Shown: positions 14,420 through 22,099 of the stretch, piece by piece
Numbering within the stretch: the first letter of the stretch is position 1
Layout: each line of letters begins with the position of its first letter
Source of the DNA: Paulinella micropora
Lineage: Eukaryota; Cercozoa; Imbricatea; Euglyphida
Length of the DNA stretch: 24,681 nucleotides
Assembly (NCBI GenBank): GCA_009731375.1
Contig: BJOX01000168.1
Span: forward strand, 516,341-541,021
Reading direction: 5' to 3'
Made by a program: the position numbers and the translations under genes
The notes under the pieces: generated by a model
Told to the model about the DNA's origin: nothing
Seen by the model: only the letters and a program-made list of their open reading frames with translations
Database searches by the model: none

Positions 14420-14883
14420 TTACTCAATTCTTTGTCTTTTGTATTTTTCATAAGACTGAATTATTTCTGTTGAAGTTTTTCCACTATCAATCATCTTTCT
14501 TGCTTTAATCTCATCATCAACTCCCATTGGTTGATTTTCGGCACTCAACCAATGTTCAAATAATCGTAATTGTTTCTTCTTTTGTTCTTCTTCTCTCTTT
14601 TTTCTCGTTTCATTTGTTCAATTTTCTCCTTTCTTTCTCTGTCTCCAATTTGTTTCGCAAGTATTTCATCAATCGCATTTGCTTTATTTTCGAACTCTCT
14701 TTTTTGTTTCTCCAACTCAATCCTTTCTTTTTCATTCTCGTCAAGTCTGCTTTGTATTATTTCATTTCTTGTTTCATTTCTTATCTTAAGTCTATTTATT
14801 TCAAAGTAAGGTTTATCATTTAGTTTCTCAAACCAACGGTTTGGTTCTTCTCGTTCCACACTTTCTTCATCACTCCCACTCAT
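14420..14883 (-). CDS. Charged coiled-coil protein, one -1 frame disruption
   Basis: Starts MSGSDEESVEREEPNRW at 14883. A long Glu/Lys/Arg-rich helix follows with clear coiled-coil character (ENEKERIELEKQKREFENKA). The starting frame ends at 14545, but the -1 frame stays open and has better protein character, with LFEHWLSAENQPMG and EIIQSYEKYKRQRIE, ending at a TAA at 14420. The switch must fall near the A6 run at 14598-14603. The whole would be about 154 aa. I do not recognise the family. It is the first gene inside the element and is transcribed outward. It could be a structural or scaffold protein, but that is a guess. Confidence 0.6.
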
Positions 14884-15185
14884 TATCGGTTTTGGATTAA
14901 CACCAAAAGTTGTCCAGTGTCAGAGTTGGCGTAGACATAAAAAACACCGCACCAAGTGGCTAAAGTTGGTGTTTTCTCGTATCTGGTGTAAAAATTTTTT
15001 CGCTTTTCCTTTTTGTCTGCATTTCAAATTATCAGCAGAAAATCCAGTAATTTTATCAGTCAAAAATTGTTGCCAATTGTGTAGAAGAGTTTTTTACCTT
15101 GTGCTTTTTTTGTCAGTTGTTGACTTTTTCAGAAAGCAAAAAAGTCACTAAAGAAGACCAAACCCTTGCTGTTTTGCGTGTGTAG
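14884..15185. promoter_or_regulatory. Divergent intergenic region
   Basis: About 300 bp between divergently transcribed genes, so it should hold both promoters. Short GGTGT/TTGGTG words recur around 14945-14990 (CAAGTGGCTAAAGTTGGTGT, ATCTGGTGTAAA). There is no convincing TATA box or ORF. Confidence 0.4.
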
Positions 15186-15763
15186 ATGTCGGACAACGAG
15201 CCAGATGAGCAACATGAGGAGCCTGACAATAAGGTAATTTACACCATATCAACTAATTTCATTTATGTATATGTTTATGTGCAGCAGGCAGAGGAAAAAA
15301 AAGTCCCAGACCCCGCAGTTGAGGTAATCATTTCTTCTGTTGTTTGTTTCTTTTCGTTATCTTGTTCGATTAGGAAGTAATTGAAGGGGTAAATAATGTA
15401 GCAATTCAACCCCCTGATTGGAATGTACCAAGGGGTGGTCGTAAAAAAGGGGCCAAGAAAGGAGGGCGTCCTGTCGGCAGTCGTAATGTATTCATCAGAA
15501 TTAGTGAAGTCTATGTTGTAATCAACAGGGAGGAGGGTGTGGCGAATTGGTCAGACACTGCAAGGCCGAATTCTATTCCTGTAATTGTTTGGGGTTATCG
15601 AACTCCACCTACGGAAATTTCTAACCATGTAATTATTTTGGTCGGCAATAATGGCGAGCCAGATTCATTCATTATGGTCAGGTCGTGGCCTAACGTGGCA
15701 GAAATTGTTGCACATTTCGGAAGGGCTGTTCGAACTACTTACAGTGCTACTCAGGTTGCTTAA
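15186..15763 (+). CDS. Spliced putative DNA-binding protein, three exons
   Basis: Exons 15186-15233, 15285-15323 and 15374-15763 join in phase to give 158 aa. Intron 1 (51 nt, GTAATT...GCAG) contains CAACTAATTTC as a plausible branch site. Intron 2 (50 nt, GTAATC...GATTAG) has a long pyrimidine tract. The short N-terminal exons are acidic (MSDNEPDEQHEEPDNK). Exon 3 opens with a basic Gly-rich segment, RGGRKKGAKKGGRPVGSRN, similar to AT-hook or GRPxGS DNA-contact motifs. A compact domain follows with WSDTARPNSIPVIVWGYR and IMVRSWPNVAEIVAHFGRAV. Exon 3 has no usable upstream ATG, which supports splicing. The acceptor of intron 1 is GCAGCAG, allowing two sites 3 nt apart. The family is not recognised. 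Confidence 0.7.
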
Positions 15764-15867
15764 TTAAAACTATCTTTTTCTTCTAGGTCTATTTTAATGC
15801 TATGTAAAACAAATACGGACCGACATGAAAAAGTTATGCTAAATGTTTCGTTCCAATTTATTTTTTA
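15764..15867. other. Convergent intergenic region
   Basis: AT-rich spacer between the stops of the spliced gene (+) and the integrase tail (-). A T-rich stretch, TATCTTTTTCTTCTAG, follows the first stop. No ORF is seen. Confidence 0.4.
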
Positions 15868-17259
15868 TTAAATGTCTAATTTTTCAACTTTCTTTTTTAT
15901 TCTAGCACTGCTCCGTATGTTTTCCGGTTTTACATCCAATGATTTTAATAAATTAATATTTTTTTCTCTTTAGTAATTTGTTTTACTTTGTCAGATAATT
16001 GCTCTTTCGGTCATTCTTCTTTATGGTGCTCTTCAACATTAGTCTTTAATAATTCTGACGGCCGGACTAAATTCTCTTCACTGAGTATAACTTTGAAGCT
16101 TTTCCTGCCCTTAACCTTGAATATAGTTTTACTGAATTGCTTGTCCCCTTTAGAAAAAATAGTTCTTTCTAATTCCTTTCTTACTCTTGTTCCTTTAGGG
16201 AATTCATTAATTAAAGGATTTCGGTATATTTCCTGAGTGTTCTTTTCGGTTCCTTCAAAAACATTAATTGATACAGCCTTTATTGTTGTATGATATGTTT
16301 TATTATAAGCATCAACAACCTCATGAATAATAGGAACCCATTGAAAATTTTCATTAAATTCCCATATTAGTTTAATTCATTTCGTATTGTTCTAATAAAC
16401 CTATCAATTATACCCATTGTTCTGTGATCGCCTACTTGGACAGTTCTATGTTCAATATTATTTTGTCTGAAATATTCACTGACTTGTCCCTTAAACTCAC
16501 CACCATTATCTGAAGTAATTCTTTCAGGAACTTTTTTTGTAAATATTTTTTTGACCATTCTAAGACATAACCAGTTGTTTTATTTTTGACTGGCTCAATC
16601 CACCCACGACGGCTATATACATCAATAGCAACTAATCCAAAATTATAGTTAGCATTACCTTTCTTTGTCGCCACCTTTGACATATCCATTAAATCAATAA
16701 ATACTTGACTTAGTGGTTTTGCTTCTGGTGATGTTATCGTGTTCCATATCTTAGCGGGCTTTGATTGAAAATGTATTTCGGCCACTTCTTCAAGTTTTTC
16801 TTTCCGCTCTGTCTGCTCAAGAGTTTCTTGTTGCCCGCTCACTTGTGCAAATATGTTTGTGTCAATCAAATTATATAAACTGGTTTGGTGCGGATTGGAA
16901 GTATTAGAGCGGTGTTGAGTTGAGGCTTTGACTTCATCATTATCCCTTACTCGTTGCTCTGTGTAGTATAAACGGCTTCCTTCTTTGATATCCGTAGTTG
17001 ATTTTAAAGCGAGACGTGTGTCAAAGCGGTTATCAGTCCAATAATAATTAAGTCCTTCTTTAATGTCCGCGGTGCTTTTGGTTGCCAGTCGTGTGTCAAA
17101 GCGGTCGACAGTGTAATAAAGATTTATGGGGTCATCATCTTCTGGCACTCTGTCGGTATTCAGACCGACTATGTTTGTGTTGGTAAGGTCTAAGTTAAGT
17201 ATGTTTAGACTATCAACAGCCAACTCATTAAGGCCTAGTAATGATTTATATTGCGACAT
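15868..17259 (-). pseudogene. Fibre-integrase fusion, polinton-type DDE integrase with frame disruptions
   Basis: The ATG at 17259 opens a 275-codon frame. Residues 45-135 are fibre-like: NLYYTVDRFDTRLATKST repeated as NYYWTDNRFDTRLALKST, then NPHQTSLYNLIDTN. Residues from about 165 are a retroviral-type integrase core with the first Asp in VFIDLMDMSK (D189) and AIDVYSRRGWIEPVKNKT. The second Asp (SDNGGEF) and GIIDRFIRTIR, where Asp sits at the usual catalytic Glu, are in the -1 frame from about 16540. A further -1 change near 16375 leads to YNKTYHTTIKA and FPKGTRVRKEL (integrase C-terminal region). A TGA lies at 16011 and another -1 change at the A7 run 15959-15965 opens a basic tail to 15868. 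No HHCC zinc finger is visible. Function would be element integration. Confidence 0.75.
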
Positions 17260-17314
17260 TATATAATTAAATATTTAATTTTAAAAATACTAAAATATAT
17301 TAATCTTAGTATAA
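17260..17314. promoter_or_regulatory. Bidirectional AT-rich promoter region
   Basis: 55 bp of almost pure A/T separate the divergent starts of the integrase (-) and the charged protein (+). TATAATTAAATATTTAATTT and AAAATATATTAATC offer TATA-like words for both directions. Promoter function is inferred from position. Confidence 0.5.
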
Positions 17315-17824
17315 ATGCCGTCTCCCGAAGCAAGTCGTAAGAACTGGGGTAAGGCTGTGGAAAGTATTAAGAGTAAGAAACAGCAAAAGGTAGAAATAGC
17401 AAAAGAGAAATTAGCAAAGTGTAGAAAGGCTTATGTAGGCGATGATGAAGAGATGGAGGAAAAGATAAACCGCATGGCTGAAATGGGTGTTGCTAATGAT
17501 ATCATTAATGGAAAAGACCAAGATGATACACCAGAAGAAAGCAGTGATAGCGATGAAGAATGTGATTTTACTGATATCATTGCTGAAAAGATGGCTAAGA
17601 TGAAAATAAGAAGAAAGAAAGCGGAAGCAAAGAAGAAAGTAAGTAAAAAGCCTGCGCCTGAGCCTGAGCCTGATGAGAGCGAAAGCGAAAGTGAAGAAAG
17701 TGAAGAAGAAATACCAGTAAAGAAAGGTAAAGGTAAAAGTCAAACATATGTGTTAATGTTTATAATCAAGCAGAAAAACCAAGCAAGAAAGAAAAAAATA
17801 ATGATATCGAAAAATGTTTCTTAA
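17315..17824 (+). CDS. Highly charged protein with acidic repeat
   Basis: 169 aa, starting MPSPEASRKNWGKAVESIK. The basic N-terminal half is helical, then come an acidic patch (ESSDSDEECDFTDIIAEKMA), a Lys-rich helix, and a Pro/Glu/Ser acidic stretch PEPEPDESESESEESEEE followed by KKGKGK. No catalytic motif is visible. The last ~25 residues read oddly. The -1 frame from about 17735 gives a more protein-like tail (VNVYNQAEKPSKKEKN, ending CFLKF) to a stop at 17832, so the end may be affected by a base loss in the AAAA run there. It could be a DNA-condensing or scaffold-like protein, but the family is unknown. Confidence 0.65.
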   Translation: MPSPEASRKNWGKAVESIKSKKQQKVEIAKEKLAKCRKAYVGDDEEMEEKINRMAEMGVANDIINGKDQDDTPEESSDSDEECDFTDIIAEKMAKMKIRRKKAEAKKKVSKKPAPEPEPDESESESEESEEEIPVKKGKGKSQTYVLMFIIKQKNQARKKKIMISKNVS

Positions 17825-17903
17825 AATTTTGATATTTGTTTCAGACTTCGTCTTCAACAAACATCGTCTGCGATTAAATAAAAAAGAAAAAGAAAAAACG
17901 ATG

Positions 17904-17948
17904 TTTTAGAATAAGAGAGAGTGCGGAGCACGAAACGAAATTCTAAAA
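17904..17948 (+). promoter_or_regulatory. Nested hairpin just upstream of the fibre gene
   Basis: TTTTAGAAT (17904-17912) and ATTCTAAAA (17940-17948) are perfect 9-bp inverted repeats. Centred between them is GTGCGGAGCAC (17921-17931), with 8 nt on each side, so the structure is symmetrical. The fibre ATG is 5 nt after it. Just upstream, AAACATCGT (17859-17867) and ACGATGTTT (17898-17906) form another 9-bp inverted pair that overlaps the first arm by 3 nt. They could act as terminator, operator or 5' leader structures. Confidence 0.55.
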
Positions 17949-17952
17949 TATC

Positions 17953-20900
17953 ATGGATAATAAACATACTCATCAATACTTAACTTACAACGATGTAGAA
18001 GGCGAATGGAAGAATACAGCCCTTGGTTCAATTGATACACTTTCAGATGTAGTCATTACAGCACCAGTGGCGATGAATAGTTATCTACCATATAATTCAA
18101 TAAACTGGGTAAATAAAACCTTTCCGATAAATGTTGATGGATTTGGTAATATTAGTATGGGAGGATATTTGAATATAACAGGAGTTAATTTACTAAATGA
18201 CAAAGATGTTGATGAATGGATATTTGAACATAATGATAATAATAATAAGGTGTCAGCGAGTGGAAGTATAGACTCACATAGCGATGTGCTAATAACAGGC
18301 ACACCAGCAGATAACCAATTACTCATTTATAGCACGGGGCAATGGAGAAACACCACACCACCCTTTCTTAGATTAGACGGCACTGCTAGTATGACGGGAG
18401 GACTAAATATGAATGGTTATGCTATTTCAGGGGCTTCTACGTATAATGGAATTAATCTCGCTAATCTCGCAGTTGATGGTTCAGTGGTCAAACTAACAGG
18501 AGACCAAACTATAGGAGGAATAAAAACATTTAGCAGTATAATAAATGCTAGTGCGGGGATTGATATGAAAAGCCAAAGCATAGCAAATGTTAATCTTGTT
18601 GATGGTGTTGATGTTTCTACTCTTGATACTTCGGTGGTTAAACTAACAGGAGACCAAACCATAGCAGGGAATAAAAAATTTACATCAACTTTAGAAGTAA
18701 GTGGTTCGTCCAACCCTACAACTTTTGATGGCATTGGCATAGCCTTTGATACAAAAATAGGAATGATTGCCGCACAAAAGACAGCAACAGCGACTTGGTA
18801 TCCAATACAAATAACTGGGTCGTATGTTGAGTTATATTCAGGCAATAATGTAATTATAACCGCAACTGGCACTACACTATCTTTGAATAACAACAAAATA
18901 ACAAACTTAGCCACACCATCAGCAACAACGGACGGAGCAAACAAAAGTTATGTGGATACATTAGACGGGCAAAATGTGAAACTAACAGGAAACCAAACCA
19001 TAGCAGGAATTAAGACATATAGCAGTGGTGTTGAAATAACGGGAAATTCAATCAATTCAACAACAAAGGGCACATTTATCGTTTTCAATTCTACCAGTAA
19101 TATTGGGTCAATGGCTAGTTTGGATATGAAAACTGCAACATATTACAACTTTGAAATTTCTGCGAAAAAAATAAGTTTTATTATTGACGGGACGATTGTC
19201 GGTTGGGTAAATGCTTCGGGGCTAGATTGTAATAGTAGCAAAATAGCCAACCTTGGAACTCCGACATTAGCAACGGACGGAGCGACAAAAGGGTATGCGG
19301 ACACATTGGACGGGCAAAATGTAAAACTATCAACAGACCAAACCATAACAGGAAGCAAAACATTTAATGGGGCGAGCACTGTGATAAAATATCTAACTTT
19401 AACGAACAATGCCGATTTTAATAATCAAACTATCACTAATGGAGGAAATATAACATATAATGGGGCGAGGATATTAAACCAAAATGGAGGAGATATATTC
19501 TTTTCACAGACATCAGGAGATTATCAGTATTTCTTATTTACTCTAAATACCGCTACAAGTGGAACCGCGAACCAACGAGGTTATGTATTTACGAATGTAG
19601 CATCTGATGTAAAAGGGGCGGGACTTTATATTTCAAAACTTTTGGATAATAAAAGTGCTTCGTCTGACATTGTCCGTTTTAACAATGCTGGCGGTATGCG
19701 GTTTTATGGTGCCTTAGATATGAACTCAAACAATATAACAAATGGCGGAACAATAACAGGAACAACAATTACTTCAACCGCGGGGATATCAACAACGACA
19801 TTAACAACAAGCGACAAAATAACAACAGCATCAGGCAAACCGATAATCATAGGCAATACAACGAAAGGAGTAGGAGCAACTGGTGGCTTAGAGTTATATG
19901 GAACTGCGAGCGACCCCGCGGGACCACATATACAGGCAATAACAACAGCAGACATCCATCCAGTTTTTCAAATGTGGAATTATGCCCATAATGATATTAC
20001 GTTAGGTTTTGATGCTTATGTGTCGGGAGGGGCATGGAAATCATCTTCTGCGACATCTAACTTTTTAATACAAAAAAGCACTAATCTTATTTTCTATTAC
20101 AAATCAGGAGCAACGGTGGGAAATACTGTATCGTTTAATGTCGCGATGGACATCAGTAGCACAACGGGCTTACTAACGGCTAGTGCTGGTATATCAACAA
20201 CGACATTGGCAACGAGCGATAAAATAACAACAGCATCAGGTAAGCCGATAATTATAGGAAACACAACAAAATCAGCAAATGGGGCGACAGGCGGATTAGA
20301 ATTATACGGAACGGCTTCAAATATTGGAGGAGCACACTTACAGGCAGTAATATCCACAGATGCTTATCCAACATTTCAATTATTAAACTGGGCACACGAC
20401 AATATAGGTATAAGTTTTGATGCTTATTATGACGGCTCAAACTGGAAATCAAGTAATTCTGGCTCAAACTTTCAAATATACAAAATCTCAAACAAACTTG
20501 CTTTTTATTACAATAGTGGAACAACAGCGGGAAATAATATAACTTGGAATGAGGCGATTAACATTAATACATCGGGAGAGGTAGTTTTACCAACAACTTC
20601 TAGCGGTAATTTATTAATACGAAAAAGACCCGCTTCTACTAACGACCCGCAACTATTTTTTAAATCGGGAGGATATACGAATTATGGTGTAATTGTTTCT
20701 TCTACTGGTTTGCTTCATGCTTGGACTACTTCAAACTCTACTACTGGTGAGCCGTCAGGCAGTTATAATTATATTCCTTTGAATGGTGCTTGGACAAACT
20801 CATCGGACAGGAGGCTAAAATCAGATATTAAAACATTAGACTGCGGGGATTGTTGCGAGAAACTAATGAAAATAAATTGTTGTTCATATTATTTGAAATC

Positions 20901-21186
20901 AGACGAAAAGAAAGAACAAAAGAACCACGGATTTATTGCGGACGAAGTAAAAAAGATTTTTCCAGAATTTGTATCTAAAAGTGGAATGAAAGCAGACGAC
21001 GGAGAAGGATACCTTGAAGGTATAACATATACAAGTTTTATACCAATATTAGTCAGTGCTTTTCAACACATGGCGGAAAAGGTAGTTAATTTAGAAAAAG
21101 AAAATAAAAATCTTATGAATATACTACAAGACCAAGCAAATCAATTAGCAGAAATCAGAGTGGCCGTTCTTGATAATGTCAAATAA
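17953..21186 (+). CDS. Fibre protein with C-terminal S74 intramolecular chaperone
   Basis: 1077 aa, uninterrupted. The N terminus (MDNKHTHQYLTYNDVEGEW) may be the virion-binding part. The shaft has VKLTGDQTIAGIKTF-type repeats near residues 179, 229, 342 and 456, each followed by a variable segment, as in phage and algal-virus tail fibres. A ~135-residue module starting TSDKITTASGKPIIIGNTTK is present twice, from about 617 and 752. The C terminus has SSDRRLKSDI at 950-959, the Ser-Lys dyad region of Peptidase_S74 endosialidase-type chaperones, then HGFIADEVKKIFPEFV and a coiled coil to the end. In that family the chaperone trimerises the fibre and cuts itself off N-terminal to the Ser. The role is probably host attachment. 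The frame stays open over 3.2 kb, unlike several neighbours. Confidence 0.9.
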   Translation: MDNKHTHQYLTYNDVEGEWKNTALGSIDTLSDVVITAPVAMNSYLPYNSINWVNKTFPINVDGFGNISMGGYLNITGVNLLNDKDVDEWIFEHNDNNNKVSASGSIDSHSDVLITGTPADNQLLIYSTGQWRNTTPPFLRLDGTASMTGGLNMNGYAISGASTYNGINLANLAVDGSVVKLTGDQTIGGIKTFSSIINASAGIDMKSQSIANVNLVDGVDVSTLDTSVVKLTGDQTIAGNKKFTSTLEVSGSSNPTTFDGIGIAFDTKIGMIAAQKTATATWYPIQITGSYVELYSGNNVIITATGTTLSLNNNKITNLATPSATTDGANKSYVDTLDGQNVKLTGNQTIAGIKTYSSGVEITGNSINSTTKGTFIVFNSTSNIGSMASLDMKTATYYNFEISAKKISFIIDGTIVGWVNASGLDCNSSKIANLGTPTLATDGATKGYADTLDGQNVKLSTDQTITGSKTFNGASTVIKYLTLTNNADFNNQTITNGGNITYNGARILNQNGGDIFFSQTSGDYQYFLFTLNTATSGTANQRGYVFTNVASDVKGAGLYISKLLDNKSASSDIVRFNNAGGMRFYGALDMNSNNITNGGTITGTTITSTAGISTTTLTTSDKITTASGKPIIIGNTTKGVGATGGLELYGTASDPAGPHIQAITTADIHPVFQMWNYAHNDITLGFDAYVSGGAWKSSSATSNFLIQKSTNLIFYYKSGATVGNTVSFNVAMDISSTTGLLTASAGISTTTLATSDKITTASGKPIIIGNTTKSANGATGGLELYGTASNIGGAHLQAVISTDAYPTFQLLNWAHDNIGISFDAYYDGSNWKSSNSGSNFQIYKISNKLAFYYNSGTTAGNNITWNEAININTSGEVVLPTTSSGNLLIRKRPASTNDPQLFFKSGGYTNYGVIVSSTGLLHAWTTSNSTTGEPSGSYNYIPLNGAWTNSSDRRLKSDIKTLDCGDCCEKLMKINCCSYYLKSDEKKEQKNHGFIADEVKKIFPEFVSKSGMKADDGEGYLEGITYTSFIPILVSAFQHMAEKVVNLEKENKNLMNILQDQANQLAEIRVAVLDNVK

Positions 21187-21529
21187 TACAACTAGACTTC
21201 ACAGACCACCGCCTATTATGGATATGGATGGCGAACTAACTCCAGAATTAAAGTCTCGTGTTCTTGAAGTAGAACTAAAGACTGAGGAAAAAAAAGTAGA
21301 GCACGAATTGGAAGATAACTGGAATTGTTGTTGTATAAAAAACAGACCGACAGACAGCCGACTTATTAAATACTTATTTCAAATGGGTATCATTATTGCC
21401 ATTATAACCCTTTGTATCGTGAGGCTATCTGAAAAGAACTTGCCTTGCGAGGTTGCTAATACTTATGTCGGAATCCTAACATTGCTTATCGGCATTTGCC
21501 TTCCATCACCTTCTTCAAGTAAGAAGTGA
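21176..21529 (+). CDS. Small two-TM membrane protein
   Basis: The ATG at 21176 overlaps the fibre stop by 11 nt (ATGTCAAATAA); 117 aa. The hydrophilic N-terminal half contains a helix with ELKSRVLEVELKTEEKKVE. Then come a Cys cluster (NWNCCCIKN), PTDSRLIKYLFQ, a membrane segment MGIIIAIITLCIVRL, a loop with a single Cys (NLPCEVANT), and a second segment YVGILTLLIGICLP ending PSPSSSKK. The order CCxxKN, DxRLxKxLxQ, TM, C, LLTLLIGxxLPxP resembles a small membrane protein found in giant viruses and polinton-like viruses, which I recall without being able to check. It is possibly a virion inner-membrane protein. It overlaps the convergent gene at its 3' end by 15 nt. Confidence 0.75.
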   Translation: MSNNTTRLHRPPPIMDMDGELTPELKSRVLEVELKTEEKKVEHELEDNWNCCCIKNRPTDSRLIKYLFQMGIIIAIITLCIVRLSEKNLPCEVANTYVGILTLLIGICLPSPSSSKK

Positions 21530-21769
21530 GCATTCATATATATGTGTCATATACCATCTATTATCGCCCGCACACATTAAAGGCAAAGCCTCATCAAAAC
21601 TACGACACATATTATTTCCGTTATTTATGAAAACACACTTAAACCCCGTATCTACCCCTTGCTTTATACAATAAGCACAACTCTCATTTTTTTTCTCACT
21701 GACCCGCGAGTAAAAGTCGCAGGCAGTCCGACCTAACACAGACCACATAAACAAGAATATTAAAATCAT
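21515..21769 (-). CDS. Small secreted Cys-rich protein (possible PSI-like fold)
   Basis: 84 aa from the ATG at 21769. The N terminus MILIFLFMWSVLGRTAC is a good signal peptide. The mature part has a C-x2-C-x11-C-x9-C pattern (SCAYCIKQ, FKCVF, NNMCRSF) with further Cys at LMCAG and YEC near the end. This spacing is reminiscent of PSI domains, but the match is by eye only. It lies antisense to its neighbours, tail-to-tail with the TM protein and only 23 bp from the divergent start at 21793. It could be an ER or extracellular factor made by the virus. A spurious ORF is less likely given the signal peptide and Cys pattern. Confidence 0.6.
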   Translation of the reverse strand: MILIFLFMWSVLGRTACDFYSRVSEKKNESCAYCIKQGVDTGFKCVFINNGNNMCRSFDEALPLMCAGDNRWYMTHIYECSLLT

Positions 21770-21792
21770 TTTTTTTATATTATACAAAATAT
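21770..21792. promoter_or_regulatory. 23-bp divergent start spacer
   Basis: The starts of the Cys-rich gene (-) and the next gene (+) are separated only by an A/T stretch, TTTTTATATTATACAAAATA. Any promoters must overlap the coding sequences or be minimal TATA-like words. Confidence 0.4.
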
Positions 21793-22099
21793 ATGATGAG
21801 TGAGTTCAAATACCAAAAGATTATTTTTCTGAGCAATGATTTTGCTGAAGGAAGCAAAACATTTAATAAAAATATTCAAATGTCATTCACACCCACCAAA
21901 ATGAATGTAAAATTTATCCACTATATGAACGACCAGACAGAGAAAAAAACACTATATGAACGACCAGACTTTACATGGATAGAATTGGAATTATTGGAAC
22001 ATTTGCGGATAGCACCACAGCAAACATTTCAAATCTCGGGTATAATTTGGGTGTTGTCGGATGGACTGACGGACAATATACATTTAAAGTCCTTGAAAC
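21793..22099 (+). CDS. Putative small structural protein, frame disrupted and cut by gap
   Basis: Begins MMSEFKYQKIIFLSNDFAEG and continues as MKMNVKF-like strands (PTKMNVKFIHYMNDQT). The starting frame loses protein character after about 21960, where the -1 frame takes over with DRIGIIGTFADSTTANI and GYNLGVVGWTDGQYTFKVLE up to the gap. The switch lies between about 21960 and 21975, right after a 20-bp direct repeat (21919-21938 and 21950-21969, offset 31). The strand-rich pattern with an IxGTFxD motif resembles small virion proteins encoded near the packaging ATPase in polinton-like viruses, but this is a weak recollection. Confidence 0.5.

Noticed and set aside
14527-14823. Plus-strand Phe/Ser/Leu-rich ORFs over the coiled-coil gene
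   Set aside because: They are antisense shadows of the Lys/Glu-rich minus-strand gene.
15988-16236. Plus-strand ORF at 15988-16236
   Set aside because: It lies antisense to the integrase C-terminal region, whose minus-strand frame has recognisable motifs (YNKTYHTTIKA, FPKGTRVRKEL).
18081-20524. Minus-strand ORFs across the fibre gene
   Set aside because: They are short shadows of the intact 1077-aa plus-strand frame with no motif.
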